The notes under the pieces were generated by a model. That model was not told the DNA's origin. It did not search any database and saw only the letters and a list, made by a program, of their open reading frames with translations. Made by a program: the position numbers and the translations under genes. A stretch of 36,646 bases of DNA, from the NCBI GenBank assembly GCA_903870415.1, contig CAIQDA010000123.1:1-36646 (forward strand), written 5' to 3'. The DNA comes from an uncultured delta proteobacterium. GTDB taxonomy: Bacteria > Myxococcota_A > Polyangia > Polyangiales > Polyangiaceae. Positions 20,027 through 29,254 of the stretch are shown piece by piece (the stretch's first letter is position 1; each line of letters opens with the position of its first letter).

Positions 20027-21880
20027 TCACGGTGGCGCGAGCGAATCGACAGAGTCGCCCTTGAGCACCTTGAGGAACGGCACGAGGGAGTCACGCAAGC
20101 CCGTGTCGAACTCGGGCACCCACGCGTCGACGGTCCCAACGGCCTTCGCGTCGGAGTCCTTCAAGCCGCGCTCGCTGTAGTGCTTTGCCACGTCTTCGAT
20201 CGTCGCAAGCGTCCCGCCATGGCCGAACTGCCCGCGACTCGCAATTCCGCGAAGGGTCGGTGTCTTGAACGCGCCAAGCAAGCGATCGCGATCCGCTGGA
20301 AGCGCGAGCGCCATGGGCGAGTCTGACCAAACGCCTGCACCGTTGAACTCGGAACCTTCGAGCAACGCGAAGGCATCGATGCGTCCCCGATCGGCCAAGC
20401 CGTCTTGCCGTCCCGTGGGAAAACGCAGGACATGGTACGCGTCATCGGTGAGTCGAGGTCCCGCGTGGCATTGGGTGCATCCTGCATGAAGGAAGCCCGC
20501 GAGGCCCTTGCGCTCGGGGTCTGTGAGCGCGGTCACGTCTCCGCGGGCGTAGCGGTCGAGGGCGTTTTCGCGCACGCGAAGAGTCCTCTCATACGCCGCA
20601 ATAGACTTTCCGATGTTCACGAAAATGCCCGTGACCGTGCGCTTTTCATCGGTCGCGAGCGCGTCCCACGCCACCGTGCCAGGCATCGCGTTCACGAGGC
20701 GCGCGTCGGTTGAAAGCGCGGGCATCGTTCCGAAGACGGCTTCGTAAGCCGCGCGGTAACTTGCCGCGACACGCCCAACCACCGTGCCGCGAGATGAGCC
20801 CATTTCTTTGGCATTTTCCAAGGGCCCAAGCGCCTGCATCCAGAGTGAGTCGGCGCGGCCATCCCAAAATTGCGCATGCTTGTAGGATGCAAGTGCCACG
20901 TTGGGCGCATGCCGATCGACCTTCGCGAGTCCGAGCGACTGGGGGCGATCGTCACCAAAGTTCTTTTCGGGCGCGTGGCAGCTCGCACACGACACAGCTC
21001 CGTTTGACGAGAAGGTTTCGTCGAAGAACAGCCTCCGCCCAAGCTCGGCCGCCTGCGGCGATGTTGCAACGCGATTCGACGGCTCGTCGACGGGCTCGCC
21101 ATGCCACGCCATGCCCTCGATCACGGCCCACTCGGACTCGTCGAAAAGACCGTCGTGGAGCGCCGGTGGCACGAACGATGACCAGGGATTTGGCTTCTTA
21201 TACCGCGCAAAGAGCGCTCCCAAACGTTGCGGATACTCCTGCCAGCCCCACCCGTGGCCGAGGCCGACGACATGCATCGATCGCTTCTCGACGATGACCG
21301 TATACGGCATATGGTTCGGGGCTGTATCGAGCGCAAACCAGCGGCGCTCCGCCGTCGAGGCCACCACGTCCGCATCGGAGTGGACGCGCCACGCGGCAAG
21401 ATCGGCGGCGGTCGGCACTTGCTGCTCCGCGTTCGCAAGCAGGACGTCAATGACCTCCACACTCCCTGCGGGCTCGAGGCCTCGCCACTTGCTCGTGCTC
21501 GCCGCGGCGATTCTGCACGGCTCGCACCAGGTCGCACCGATGCGCAAGACGAGGAATTTTGGCTCCGTTCGGCATGGGAGGTAGCGCTCGTGAAGCGTGA
21601 AGTCCGCTCTTGCGCTGTCCGCCGCGAGCGCGGTGAACGCCACGTCGGGCAACGCCGCGTCGATGGAGAACGTTCCCACGTCGGGCGGGTGCGTGCGGGT
21701 CGAGTCGCATGCGGGCACTGCCGCATCGGCGGACACTGGGTCAAGATGCGTGGACGAACACGCTGGGGCTCCAGCGGCAATCGCGGCGAGAAGCGCGAGC
21801 GTCGACGCGAAGACCCCGTTCGCACTTGCTGCACGAGCTGCACGAGCTGCGCGATCGCCTCGAACGCCAAAGAACGTCAT
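20027..21880 (-). CDS. Thioredoxin-like domain fused to di-heme cytochrome c peroxidase (MauG/CcpA family), putative lipoprotein
   Basis: Lipobox-like AAGAPACSS; WCEPC motif with cis-Pro region HMPYTVIV; heme motifs CASCH and CTQCH; LGRRLFFDETFSSNGAVSCASCHAPEKNFGD. Start placed at MTFFGVRG (21880). Confidence 0.85.
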   Translation of the reverse strand: MTFFGVRGDRAARAARAASANGVFASTLALLAAIAAGAPACSSTHLDPVSADAAVPACDSTRTHPPDVGTFSIDAALPDVAFTALAADSARADFTLHERYLPCRTEPKFLVLRIGATWCEPCRIAAASTSKWRGLEPAGSVEVIDVLLANAEQQVPTAADLAAWRVHSDADVVASTAERRWFALDTAPNHMPYTVIVEKRSMHVVGLGHGWGWQEYPQRLGALFARYKKPNPWSSFVPPALHDGLFDESEWAVIEGMAWHGEPVDEPSNRVATSPQAAELGRRLFFDETFSSNGAVSCASCHAPEKNFGDDRPQSLGLAKVDRHAPNVALASYKHAQFWDGRADSLWMQALGPLENAKEMGSSRGTVVGRVAASYRAAYEAVFGTMPALSTDARLVNAMPGTVAWDALATDEKRTVTGIFVNIGKSIAAYERTLRVRENALDRYARGDVTALTDPERKGLAGFLHAGCTQCHAGPRLTDDAYHVLRFPTGRQDGLADRGRIDAFALLEGSEFNGAGVWSDSPMALALPADRDRLLGAFKTPTLRGIASRGQFGHGGTLATIEDVAKHYSERGLKDSDAKAVGTVDAWVPEFDTGLRDSLVPFLKVLKGDSVDSLAPP

Positions 21881-21924
21881 GAACGGGTCGCATAGCGCAA
21901 TCGCCCTGCACACGCCGGCCCCGC

Positions 21925-22176
21925 GGACCGGGGTCCGAATCGTTGCGCGTCGTCGGCGACGAGGTCGAAGCAACGCTCCTTGTGAACGGACAAGAGCTCG
22001 TGGAGCGAGCAGACAGGTGCCTCGTGGCAGCCGGTCGCGTTCCCCGCACGCACGGTCTCGGACTCGACGCGCTCGGCCTATCGCTCGAGCCGAGCGCGCC
22101 GCTCACGGTCGACGGAACGCGGGTCCGCGGCACGACGTGGCTCTACGCCGTGGGCGACCTCACCGCCGCGGGAGCT
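21925..22176 (+). pseudogene. Truncated remnant of an FAD/NAD(P)-dependent disulfide oxidoreductase (dihydrolipoamide dehydrogenase-like)
   Basis: Frame reads LRVVGDEVEATLLVNGQELVERADRCLVAAGRVPRTHGLGLDALGLSLEPSAPLTVDGTRVRGTTWLYAVGDLTAAG, i.e. the family segment around 'LVAxGRxPN...GL.LEALG...YAIGDVTG', without the N-terminal FAD-binding or C-terminal dimerisation domain. Confidence 0.72.
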
Positions 22177-22425
22177 TGCACAATGCATTCATCCCCACCC
22201 CGCGGTTCCCGAAGGGCTTCAGGAATGCGCGCGCTTGCTTCTCGGCGAGTCGATCCTCAAGCCTCGGGTTTTCGGCCCTGAACTTCTCGCGGTACGCGAG
22301 CACTTGCGCTGACTTCGGTTCATCCGTCGCGCACTCTCTGCGCGCGTCGTCGAACGGCGAGCGGATTCAACGCGTGAGAAAGCACCGCGCTTGACGCTCT
22401 TCGGCGGGACGAGAACGATGGCAAA

Positions 22426-25400
22426 ATGGAACGCATCTCGCGGAGTTTGGACAAGCTGCCCGCGTTGAACATGCGGCCGCCTGCGTCCGGTCGTCGTCGG
22501 TCCAGCCCGGCGGCACGACGTGGCTTCGCCCATACGCTATTTGCATTCTGCATCTTCTCGATGCTGTCCGTCTTCGCAAAGCCCGCTCATGCGGAAGCCC
22601 GCCTCGTCCTCGCAGACGGCTTTGCTGAGCGATCGCTCGGAAGCGTTCTTGAGCTCGCGCACGACCCGTCGGACTCCCTCACGTTCGACGCGGTGCGCTC
22701 CGGGGCCCTCGCCTTCGCTCCAAGCACCCAAGACATTCCGAACTTCGGGTACCGCGGAGGGGCCGAATGGGCACGACTGACCTTGGACGATCGCCGCCGC
22801 GACAAGGAGCCGCTCGTCCTCGACCTCTCGTACGCGATCACCGATCGCCTCGAAGTTTTCATCGAACGCAATGGAGAGGTGGCCTCGTTCATCGCCGGCG
22901 ATCACACCGATCACCGCGCATGGCCAATCGACGCGCGTTTGCCCTCGTTTCCCATGGGTTCCGGCTCGGCGAACGTATGGATTCGATTGAGTGGCGGCGC
23001 CTCGCACCAGCTCCCGCTTACGCTTCGAACCCGCGAGGCATGGCACGACGCCACAGCCCGCGAGAACATCGCCCAGGCTATCTACTACGGCGCCCTTGGG
23101 GCGATGTTGTTGTACAATGCACTCGTTTGGGCGGCGGTCGGCCTGCGGCTCTACGGGGCGTACGTGGCCTTCCTCGGCTCCTATGGACTCTTTTCCCTGA
23201 GCCTGAACGGCATCATCTTCGCTCGCGTATGGCCATGGGCTACGTCTCTTAATGATCACATCTTGGTACCGGCTCTTTGCGGTATAGGTGCGTTCGGTTT
23301 CTACTTCACGTTGGCGCTTCTCGACCTTGGGCCGTTTCGAGCCGCCGCGAAGACCGCTGAACGCGCGATCGCTTGGTCCGCGCTGGTGTTTGCAACGGGT
23401 TCGCTCTTCGTCCCCTACGCAACAGCGATTCGCGTCGTCTTGGCATTTATCGCTGTTTGGAGCGCGCTCCTCATCGCGTGCGGCGTCGTGGCGGCAAGGC
23501 GCGGCGAGGCGCTGGGGCGTTTGTACCTCGTGGCTTGGAGCGCGTTCATCGTGGGCGTGGTCATCAACGTGTTGCGCGTCCTCGGCTACATTCCGACCAA
23601 CGCGGTGACCGTGAACGCGCACCAGGTCGGCTCCGCCATTGAGTTTTTGCTGTTGTCGTTCGCCCTGGCCGACCGCATCAAGCGCCTGCAAGCGGAGGCC
23701 ACGCACCACGCGGAGCTTGCCGCGATCCATGCGCGCGCAGCACAAGCCGCCGCCGACCATGCGCTCGCGGAAGAGAGACGCCTCGGCGAAGAACGCGATC
23801 AGTTCGTCGCCAACACGTCGCACGAACTGCGAACGCCGCTCAACGGCATGCTCGGGCTCGTCGAAGCGGTGCGGATTCGTGAGGGACTTACGCTTTCGGA
23901 TGCGTCGCGGCGAAGCCTTGCGGCGGTCTCGTCGTCTGGACAACGGCTCGCGTCCCTGGTTGGTGATCTGCTGGATTTTTCTTCAGCACAGCGCGGAACG
24001 ATCGCCCTTCGACGATCGCCGACGAGCATCGAAACGCAAGCGAGCTTCGTTGCCGATCTCTTGAGGTCGACTCTCGAAGGCCGCCCCGTTGAGCTCGTGG
24101 TCGACATGCCGCCGGCGTTGCCCGCAGCCGACGTAGACCCGCATCGCCTTCAGCAGATTTTGTTCAACATCGTCGGCAACGCGATCAAGTTCACGGAAAA
24201 GGGCTCGATACGCATCGGTGCCCAAGCTCACGACGGCACGATCACGGTGCGCGTTCGCGACACGGGAACCGGCATTCCCGACGACGCCCAAAGTCGGATT
24301 TTTGAGGCCTTTCAGCAGGCAGATGGCGGCATCGCACGACGCTTCGGTGGCACGGGGCTTGGGCTGGCGATCACCAAGCAGCTCGTCGAGGCCCACGGGG
24401 GCGAGGTCGGTGTTTCGTCCACGCCAGGCTTCGGCTCGACCTTTTGGTTCACCCTGCCCGCGAGCGCCGAGATCGCTTCAGCGAGTGACGACGGAATCGT
24501 CTCGTCCGCGATTGGCTCGAAGGCTCAAGCCCTTCGCGCGCAACTCGAAGCCGCTGGGGCAGCGCGAGGAACTTCGAGCGTGGGGTCGATCACCAGCGCG
24601 GCGCCGGTCGAAGCCGACGTAAAAAGTGCTGAAAAGCGTCTCACCGTTCTCGTCGCCGATGACGAAGCGGTGAACCGGCAAGTGCTCACTGAGCTTCTTT
24701 CCCTCGGCGGGTACCATGTGCAAATTGCAACCAATGGTCGCGAGGCCGTCGAGTCGGTTCGGCGCTCGAAACCTGACGTGGTGCTTCTTGACGTGATGAT
24801 GCCGGAACTAAGCGGCTACGACGCGCTCTCGCAACTGCGCACCGACTACGACGAGCTCGCGCTGCCCGTGTTGCTTCTAACGGCAAAAGCCCAGGCGAAG
24901 GACTTGGTCGAAGGCTTCCGTCGCGGCGCCACCGACTACATCGTGAAACCGTTTTCGGGCGCGGAGGTACTTGCGCGCATCCAGCACCAAGCCCGCCTTC
25001 TGGTCGCACTCGCGCGCGCCACCGAGCTTCGCCACGAGGGAGACGCGCTGCGAGAGACCCTCGGCCATGCGGAAGAGCAGCTTCTGCACAGCGAGCGCCT
25101 CGCAAGCATCGGGGCAGCAACCGGCGGCATCGCGCATGATCTCTGCAACCCAATCCACCACATTCTAACGGCGCTCGAGAGCATCGGCGAGCACGCGGAG
25201 AAGGTCGAGAACGCGTCGCGCGAAATGGCGGAGATTCACGAAGACGTGCTCGCGATTGCAGACTGGGCGACCGTTGGTACCACGAGCGGCCGAAACGCTC
25301 TCGCCATCGCCGATACGATTCGGGCGGCGATGCGCAGCGACAATGGCACACCGGAGCTCGTCGTCCTCGATGAGGTCGTCGACGACGCGCTTCTGATTCT

Positions 25401-25800
25401 CACGCACAAACTCAAGCCCTTCGACGTCGTTCGCGTCCGTGCAAACGGAGCCTTGATCGAAGCGCGGCGCACCGAAGCGCTCCAGGTCGTGATGAACCTC
25501 ATCGCAAACGCCGCCGACGCGCTCGAGGAAGCGAAAACGTCTCGCATGAGCGTGCGACTCACAATGACCGGCGAACGGGTCGACCTCTTCGTGGAGGACA
25601 ACGGACTCGGTGTGCCCGATGCGCTTCGATCGCGAATCCTTCAGCCGTTCTTCACGACGAAGCCGAGAGGAAAAGGCACCGGGCTTGGGCTCGCAACGGT
25701 CGCCACCATCGCCGGACACTGGGGTGCAGAGCTGTCGATCGGCCGCAGCGAGAGCCTCGGCGGAGCGGCGTTTCGCGTTTCGATGACGAGGGCGACCTAG
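22426..25800 (+). CDS. Hybrid sensor: 7TMR-DISM-type extracytoplasmic + 7TM sensor, histidine kinase, receiver, second histidine kinase core
   Basis: Signal peptide; hydrophobic 7TM region; HK1 SHELRTPLNG, NIVGNAIKFTEKG, GGTGLGLAITKQLVE; REC VLVADDEAVNR...VVLLDVMMPELSGYD...LLLTAK...YIVKPF; HK2 LASIGAATGGIAHDLCNPIHHI, NLIANAADAL, VEDNGLGVP, GKGTGLGLATV. Confidence 0.92.
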   Translation: MERISRSLDKLPALNMRPPASGRRRSSPAARRGFAHTLFAFCIFSMLSVFAKPAHAEARLVLADGFAERSLGSVLELAHDPSDSLTFDAVRSGALAFAPSTQDIPNFGYRGGAEWARLTLDDRRRDKEPLVLDLSYAITDRLEVFIERNGEVASFIAGDHTDHRAWPIDARLPSFPMGSGSANVWIRLSGGASHQLPLTLRTREAWHDATARENIAQAIYYGALGAMLLYNALVWAAVGLRLYGAYVAFLGSYGLFSLSLNGIIFARVWPWATSLNDHILVPALCGIGAFGFYFTLALLDLGPFRAAAKTAERAIAWSALVFATGSLFVPYATAIRVVLAFIAVWSALLIACGVVAARRGEALGRLYLVAWSAFIVGVVINVLRVLGYIPTNAVTVNAHQVGSAIEFLLLSFALADRIKRLQAEATHHAELAAIHARAAQAAADHALAEERRLGEERDQFVANTSHELRTPLNGMLGLVEAVRIREGLTLSDASRRSLAAVSSSGQRLASLVGDLLDFSSAQRGTIALRRSPTSIETQASFVADLLRSTLEGRPVELVVDMPPALPAADVDPHRLQQILFNIVGNAIKFTEKGSIRIGAQAHDGTITVRVRDTGTGIPDDAQSRIFEAFQQADGGIARRFGGTGLGLAITKQLVEAHGGEVGVSSTPGFGSTFWFTLPASAEIASASDDGIVSSAIGSKAQALRAQLEAAGAARGTSSVGSITSAAPVEADVKSAEKRLTVLVADDEAVNRQVLTELLSLGGYHVQIATNGREAVESVRRSKPDVVLLDVMMPELSGYDALSQLRTDYDELALPVLLLTAKAQAKDLVEGFRRGATDYIVKPFSGAEVLARIQHQARLLVALARATELRHEGDALRETLGHAEEQLLHSERLASIGAATGGIAHDLCNPIHHILTALESIGEHAEKVENASREMAEIHEDVLAIADWATVGTTSGRNALAIADTIRAAMRSDNGTPELVVLDEVVDDALLILTHKLKPFDVVRVRANGALIEARRTEALQVVMNLIANAADALEEAKTSRMSVRLTMTGERVDLFVEDNGLGVPDALRSRILQPFFTTKPRGKGTGLGLATVATIAGHWGAELSIGRSESLGGAAFRVSMTRAT

Positions 25801-28800
25801 TGTTTTTCTTCAGGCTTTTATTGATTGTTCTCTTCGGCGCGTCCGCGGCACAGGCCCGTGACCTCGTGATTGACGAAGGCTTCTCGAGCGCGTCGCTCGG
25901 CCGCCGCATCGAGGTTGGCTACGACCCGACTCTAGCCTTGAGCCTCGACGACGTGCGGAGCGGAGCGCTGGCTTTCGCCGCGACGACCGAAGACGTGCCG
26001 TCCTTCGGCTACCGATCGGGTGCCGAGTGGGTTCGATTCACCCTCGACGACAGGCGGGGCGCCAAACGTGACCCGCTCGTGCTCGAACTCGCCCATCCCG
26101 TCACCGACGTGGCCGAGGTGATCACCGAAACTGCTGAAGGTCGCCGCGTCACGATGCGCGCAGGCGATCACGTCGACCACCGCACGTGGCCCCTCGACGC
26201 GCGCGTTCCCTCGTTTCCCATCGAACCGGATGTCGTGAACGTGTGGATGCGCGTCACGGGTCGATCGTCGCACCAGCTCCCGCTCACGCTGCGCACGCGA
26301 GAAGCGTGGCACTTGCACACCGTTCGCGAAGACGTTGCCCAGGCTATCTATTACGGCGCCCTCGGCGCTATGCTCATATACAATATCCTCGTATGGGCTG
26401 CGGTCGGGCTGCGCCTTTATGGCTTTTACGTCTGGTTCTTGGCTTGTTATGGGTTTCTTTCGCTCGTTCTGAACGGCGTGTTCTTTGCGGAGTTCGCGCC
26501 GGGCGCGGTCGGGTGGACAGACCGCCTCACGATTCCGCTTATGGCGGGACTCTCGTTTGGCGCGTTGGGCTTCACGCTCGGACTTCTCGACTTCGGTCGA
26601 CGCAGGCCTTTGGCGTTGCGCATCGCCTTCGCGCTTTCGGCACTGTTCGGCACGCTGATGTGCATTTCTCCTGCCATTCCGTATTCGGTTGGAATCCGCC
26701 TCGCCATCGTCCTCGACGCAACGCTTGCGATCCTACTGGTGGTGGCCGGAGTGTTCGCCACCGTGCGCGGAGAGCGACCGGGACGCTGGTTCGTCACGGC
26801 GTGGAGCGCGTTTCTCACCGGCGCCCTCGTCTATGTCCTGCGTGCGGCAGGGGTCGTTCCGAGCAACGCCTTCACAGCGAACGCCCATCAGGTCGGCTCC
26901 GCCATCGAGTTCTTGCTTCTGTCGTTTGCCCTCGCCGACCGGATCAAGCAGCTCCAAGCGCAGGCCACGGCGAACGCCGAACTGGCCGCAGCGAGCGCCG
27001 AACTCGCCCGCGTCGCGTCGGTTCATGCGCTCGAGGAAGAGGCCAAGGCAAACCAAGAGCTTCGTCGTCTCGACGCACTGAAAGACGAGTTTCTCGCCAA
27101 CGCCTCCCACGAGCTGCGAACGCCACTCAACGGCATCATCGGCATGGCGGAGGCGCTCGATGAGAGCCGCGAATTGCCCGCGTCACTGCGCGCGCGCTCC
27201 GTGGATATTCTCAGTGCGGCACGACGACTTTCGGCGCTTGTCTCCACCATCATCGACTTCGGCGCAAACCATTCGGACGAGCTCGCTCCGGCCCTCGTGC
27301 CAACCGACCTTGCCGCGCTCGTTTCGCGCGCGCTCGATGAATCCCGTCGCGATCACGCGAGCAAGAACCTTCGGGTTGTCACCGACTTTCCGCCCGAGGC
27401 CTCGACGGTTCTTGCGGAGGAACATGCGCTCATCGAAACCCTTCGAGCGCTCATCGGAAACGCGTTCAAGTTCACCGCGTTCGGCTCCATCGAGGTGCGT
27501 GCTCGGCGCGCAGGCGACGTCGTCGAAGTCGTGGTCATCGACGAGGGAATCGGCATCGACCCCGCGCGCCTTCCGTCCATCTTTCGGCCCTTCGAGCAAG
27601 GCGATGGGAGTTCCACGCGTCTTCATGGCGGCACCGGACTCGGCCTTGCGCTCGCAAAAAAATTCGTCGAGGCGCTCCGCGGAACCATCGCGATTGATTC
27701 GCAACCTCGCGTCGGAACGACCGTCACGCTTCGACTCGTGGCCTCCGACGAGGCGAGCGTGCCGCAAACGCCTCCCCCTGGCCCTGCGCAGCCTTTTCCA
27801 ACGTTTGACGATCCGCTGTCGGTCGCGGAGGTCGAACCGGCGCCTCTCAGCGTCGCCGTCGTCGATTCGCTTCGTCCCGTTTCGATCTCGAGTTCGCGCC
27901 CAAAGTCATTGCCTCCAGCTCCTGCCGGCGCGGCGAAGACCCGACGTGCACGCGTGCTTGTGGTCGACGATGATCCCCTCAATCGTCGCGTCGTGGCCGC
28001 ACACCTTCGGACAGCTCCCTTCGACCTCGTCGATGCGGTCGACGGCCCCGATGCCCTCGACGCGTTCGCCAACCGCGGCCCCTTCGATGCAGTGCTTCTC
28101 GACGTGATGATGCCCGGCATGAACGGGTACGAGGTGTGTCGCCGCATGCGCGAGTTTGCGAGTGCGACCGACGTGCCCATCCTGATGCTCACGGCGAAAC
28201 AACAAGTGGGCGATCTCATCGAGGGCTTCGAAGCCGGCGCGAACGACTACGTGCACAAGCCCATCGGCCGCGGAGAACTGCGCGCACGCCTCTCGACGCA
28301 CGTGAGCTTGGCGAGAGCGTCACTCGCGATGAGGCGCTTCGTTCCCCGCGAAACCATTCGCCTTTTGGGCTTCGATGACTTGACGGATGTGAGCCTCGGC
28401 GATGCCGCAGAACACGAACTCACGGTGGCCTTCAGCGACGTGCGCGGCTTCACGGCGGCTGTCGAGCGAATGACACCGAAGGGAGCCTTCGAGTGGCTCA
28501 ATCGTTGTTACGGCGTCATCGGGCCCGAGGTTCGTCGCAACGGCGGCTTCATCGACAAGTACATCGGCGATGCGGTGATGGCTCTATTTCCGCGCACGCC
28601 CGCGGACGCGGTGCGGGCCGCCATCGCGATGCAACGTGGCATGGATGCCCTCGGCGACATTCACCTCGGCACGGGCATTCATGTGGGCTCGACGATGCTC
28701 GGAACCTTGGGCGAAGCAGAACGATTCGAGGCCACGGTGCTCGCCGATACCGTGAACGTCGCAAGCCGCGTGGAGGGCGCGAGCAAGTTCTTCGGCACCC

Positions 28801-29153
28801 GCGTTCTCGTGACGGACGATGTTCGCAATCAATCCGAAAGCGAGGGATTCTCCTGGCGTTCGCTCGGCTCGATTCGACTGAAAGGGCGAAGCGCTCCCGT
28901 GAACTTGCACGAACTTCTCGATGCGGACACGGCTCCGGAGCGTGACCGCAAACTCGCGCTCCTCCCGGACTTCGCGGAGGGCCTCGCCGCGTTCCGCGCG
29001 GGCCGCCTGCGTGAAGCCGCCGCACGCTTTCGGCGCATCGTGGACGAGAACCCGAACGACGGCCCGGCACAGGCCTGCCTCGCGCAAGCCACGAGGCTCA
29101 TCGACACGAAGGACGCTTCGTTCGACGGAACGTTCGTCCTCGCGGACAAGTAG
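25800..29153 (+). CDS. Hybrid sensor: 7TMR-DISM-type sensor, histidine kinase, receiver, class III adenylate/guanylate cyclase
   Basis: Sensor region strongly similar to the upstream gene; SHELRTPLNG, GGTGLGLALAKKFVE; REC VLVVDDDPLNR...VLLDVMMPGMNGYE...MLTAK...YVHKPI; cyclase AFSDVRGFTAAVERM, GGFIDKYIGDAVMALF, LADTVNVASRVEGASK; C-terminal TPR-like repeat. GTG start shares a base with the upstream TAG stop (TAGTG). Confidence 0.92.
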   Translation: MFFFRLLLIVLFGASAAQARDLVIDEGFSSASLGRRIEVGYDPTLALSLDDVRSGALAFAATTEDVPSFGYRSGAEWVRFTLDDRRGAKRDPLVLELAHPVTDVAEVITETAEGRRVTMRAGDHVDHRTWPLDARVPSFPIEPDVVNVWMRVTGRSSHQLPLTLRTREAWHLHTVREDVAQAIYYGALGAMLIYNILVWAAVGLRLYGFYVWFLACYGFLSLVLNGVFFAEFAPGAVGWTDRLTIPLMAGLSFGALGFTLGLLDFGRRRPLALRIAFALSALFGTLMCISPAIPYSVGIRLAIVLDATLAILLVVAGVFATVRGERPGRWFVTAWSAFLTGALVYVLRAAGVVPSNAFTANAHQVGSAIEFLLLSFALADRIKQLQAQATANAELAAASAELARVASVHALEEEAKANQELRRLDALKDEFLANASHELRTPLNGIIGMAEALDESRELPASLRARSVDILSAARRLSALVSTIIDFGANHSDELAPALVPTDLAALVSRALDESRRDHASKNLRVVTDFPPEASTVLAEEHALIETLRALIGNAFKFTAFGSIEVRARRAGDVVEVVVIDEGIGIDPARLPSIFRPFEQGDGSSTRLHGGTGLGLALAKKFVEALRGTIAIDSQPRVGTTVTLRLVASDEASVPQTPPPGPAQPFPTFDDPLSVAEVEPAPLSVAVVDSLRPVSISSSRPKSLPPAPAGAAKTRRARVLVVDDDPLNRRVVAAHLRTAPFDLVDAVDGPDALDAFANRGPFDAVLLDVMMPGMNGYEVCRRMREFASATDVPILMLTAKQQVGDLIEGFEAGANDYVHKPIGRGELRARLSTHVSLARASLAMRRFVPRETIRLLGFDDLTDVSLGDAAEHELTVAFSDVRGFTAAVERMTPKGAFEWLNRCYGVIGPEVRRNGGFIDKYIGDAVMALFPRTPADAVRAAIAMQRGMDALGDIHLGTGIHVGSTMLGTLGEAERFEATVLADTVNVASRVEGASKFFGTRVLVTDDVRNQSESEGFSWRSLGSIRLKGRSAPVNLHELLDADTAPERDRKLALLPDFAEGLAAFRAGRLREAAARFRRIVDENPNDGPAQACLAQATRLIDTKDASFDGTFVLADK

Positions 29154-29254
29154 ACGCGCGCCGTCGACAACCAAAGTCTCGCGGCCTCTTCGCATCGACT
29201 CACGCCCGCATCTGCGGACGACCGCGCAGGCTCCGGTGATAGCGTCCTAAGCCG

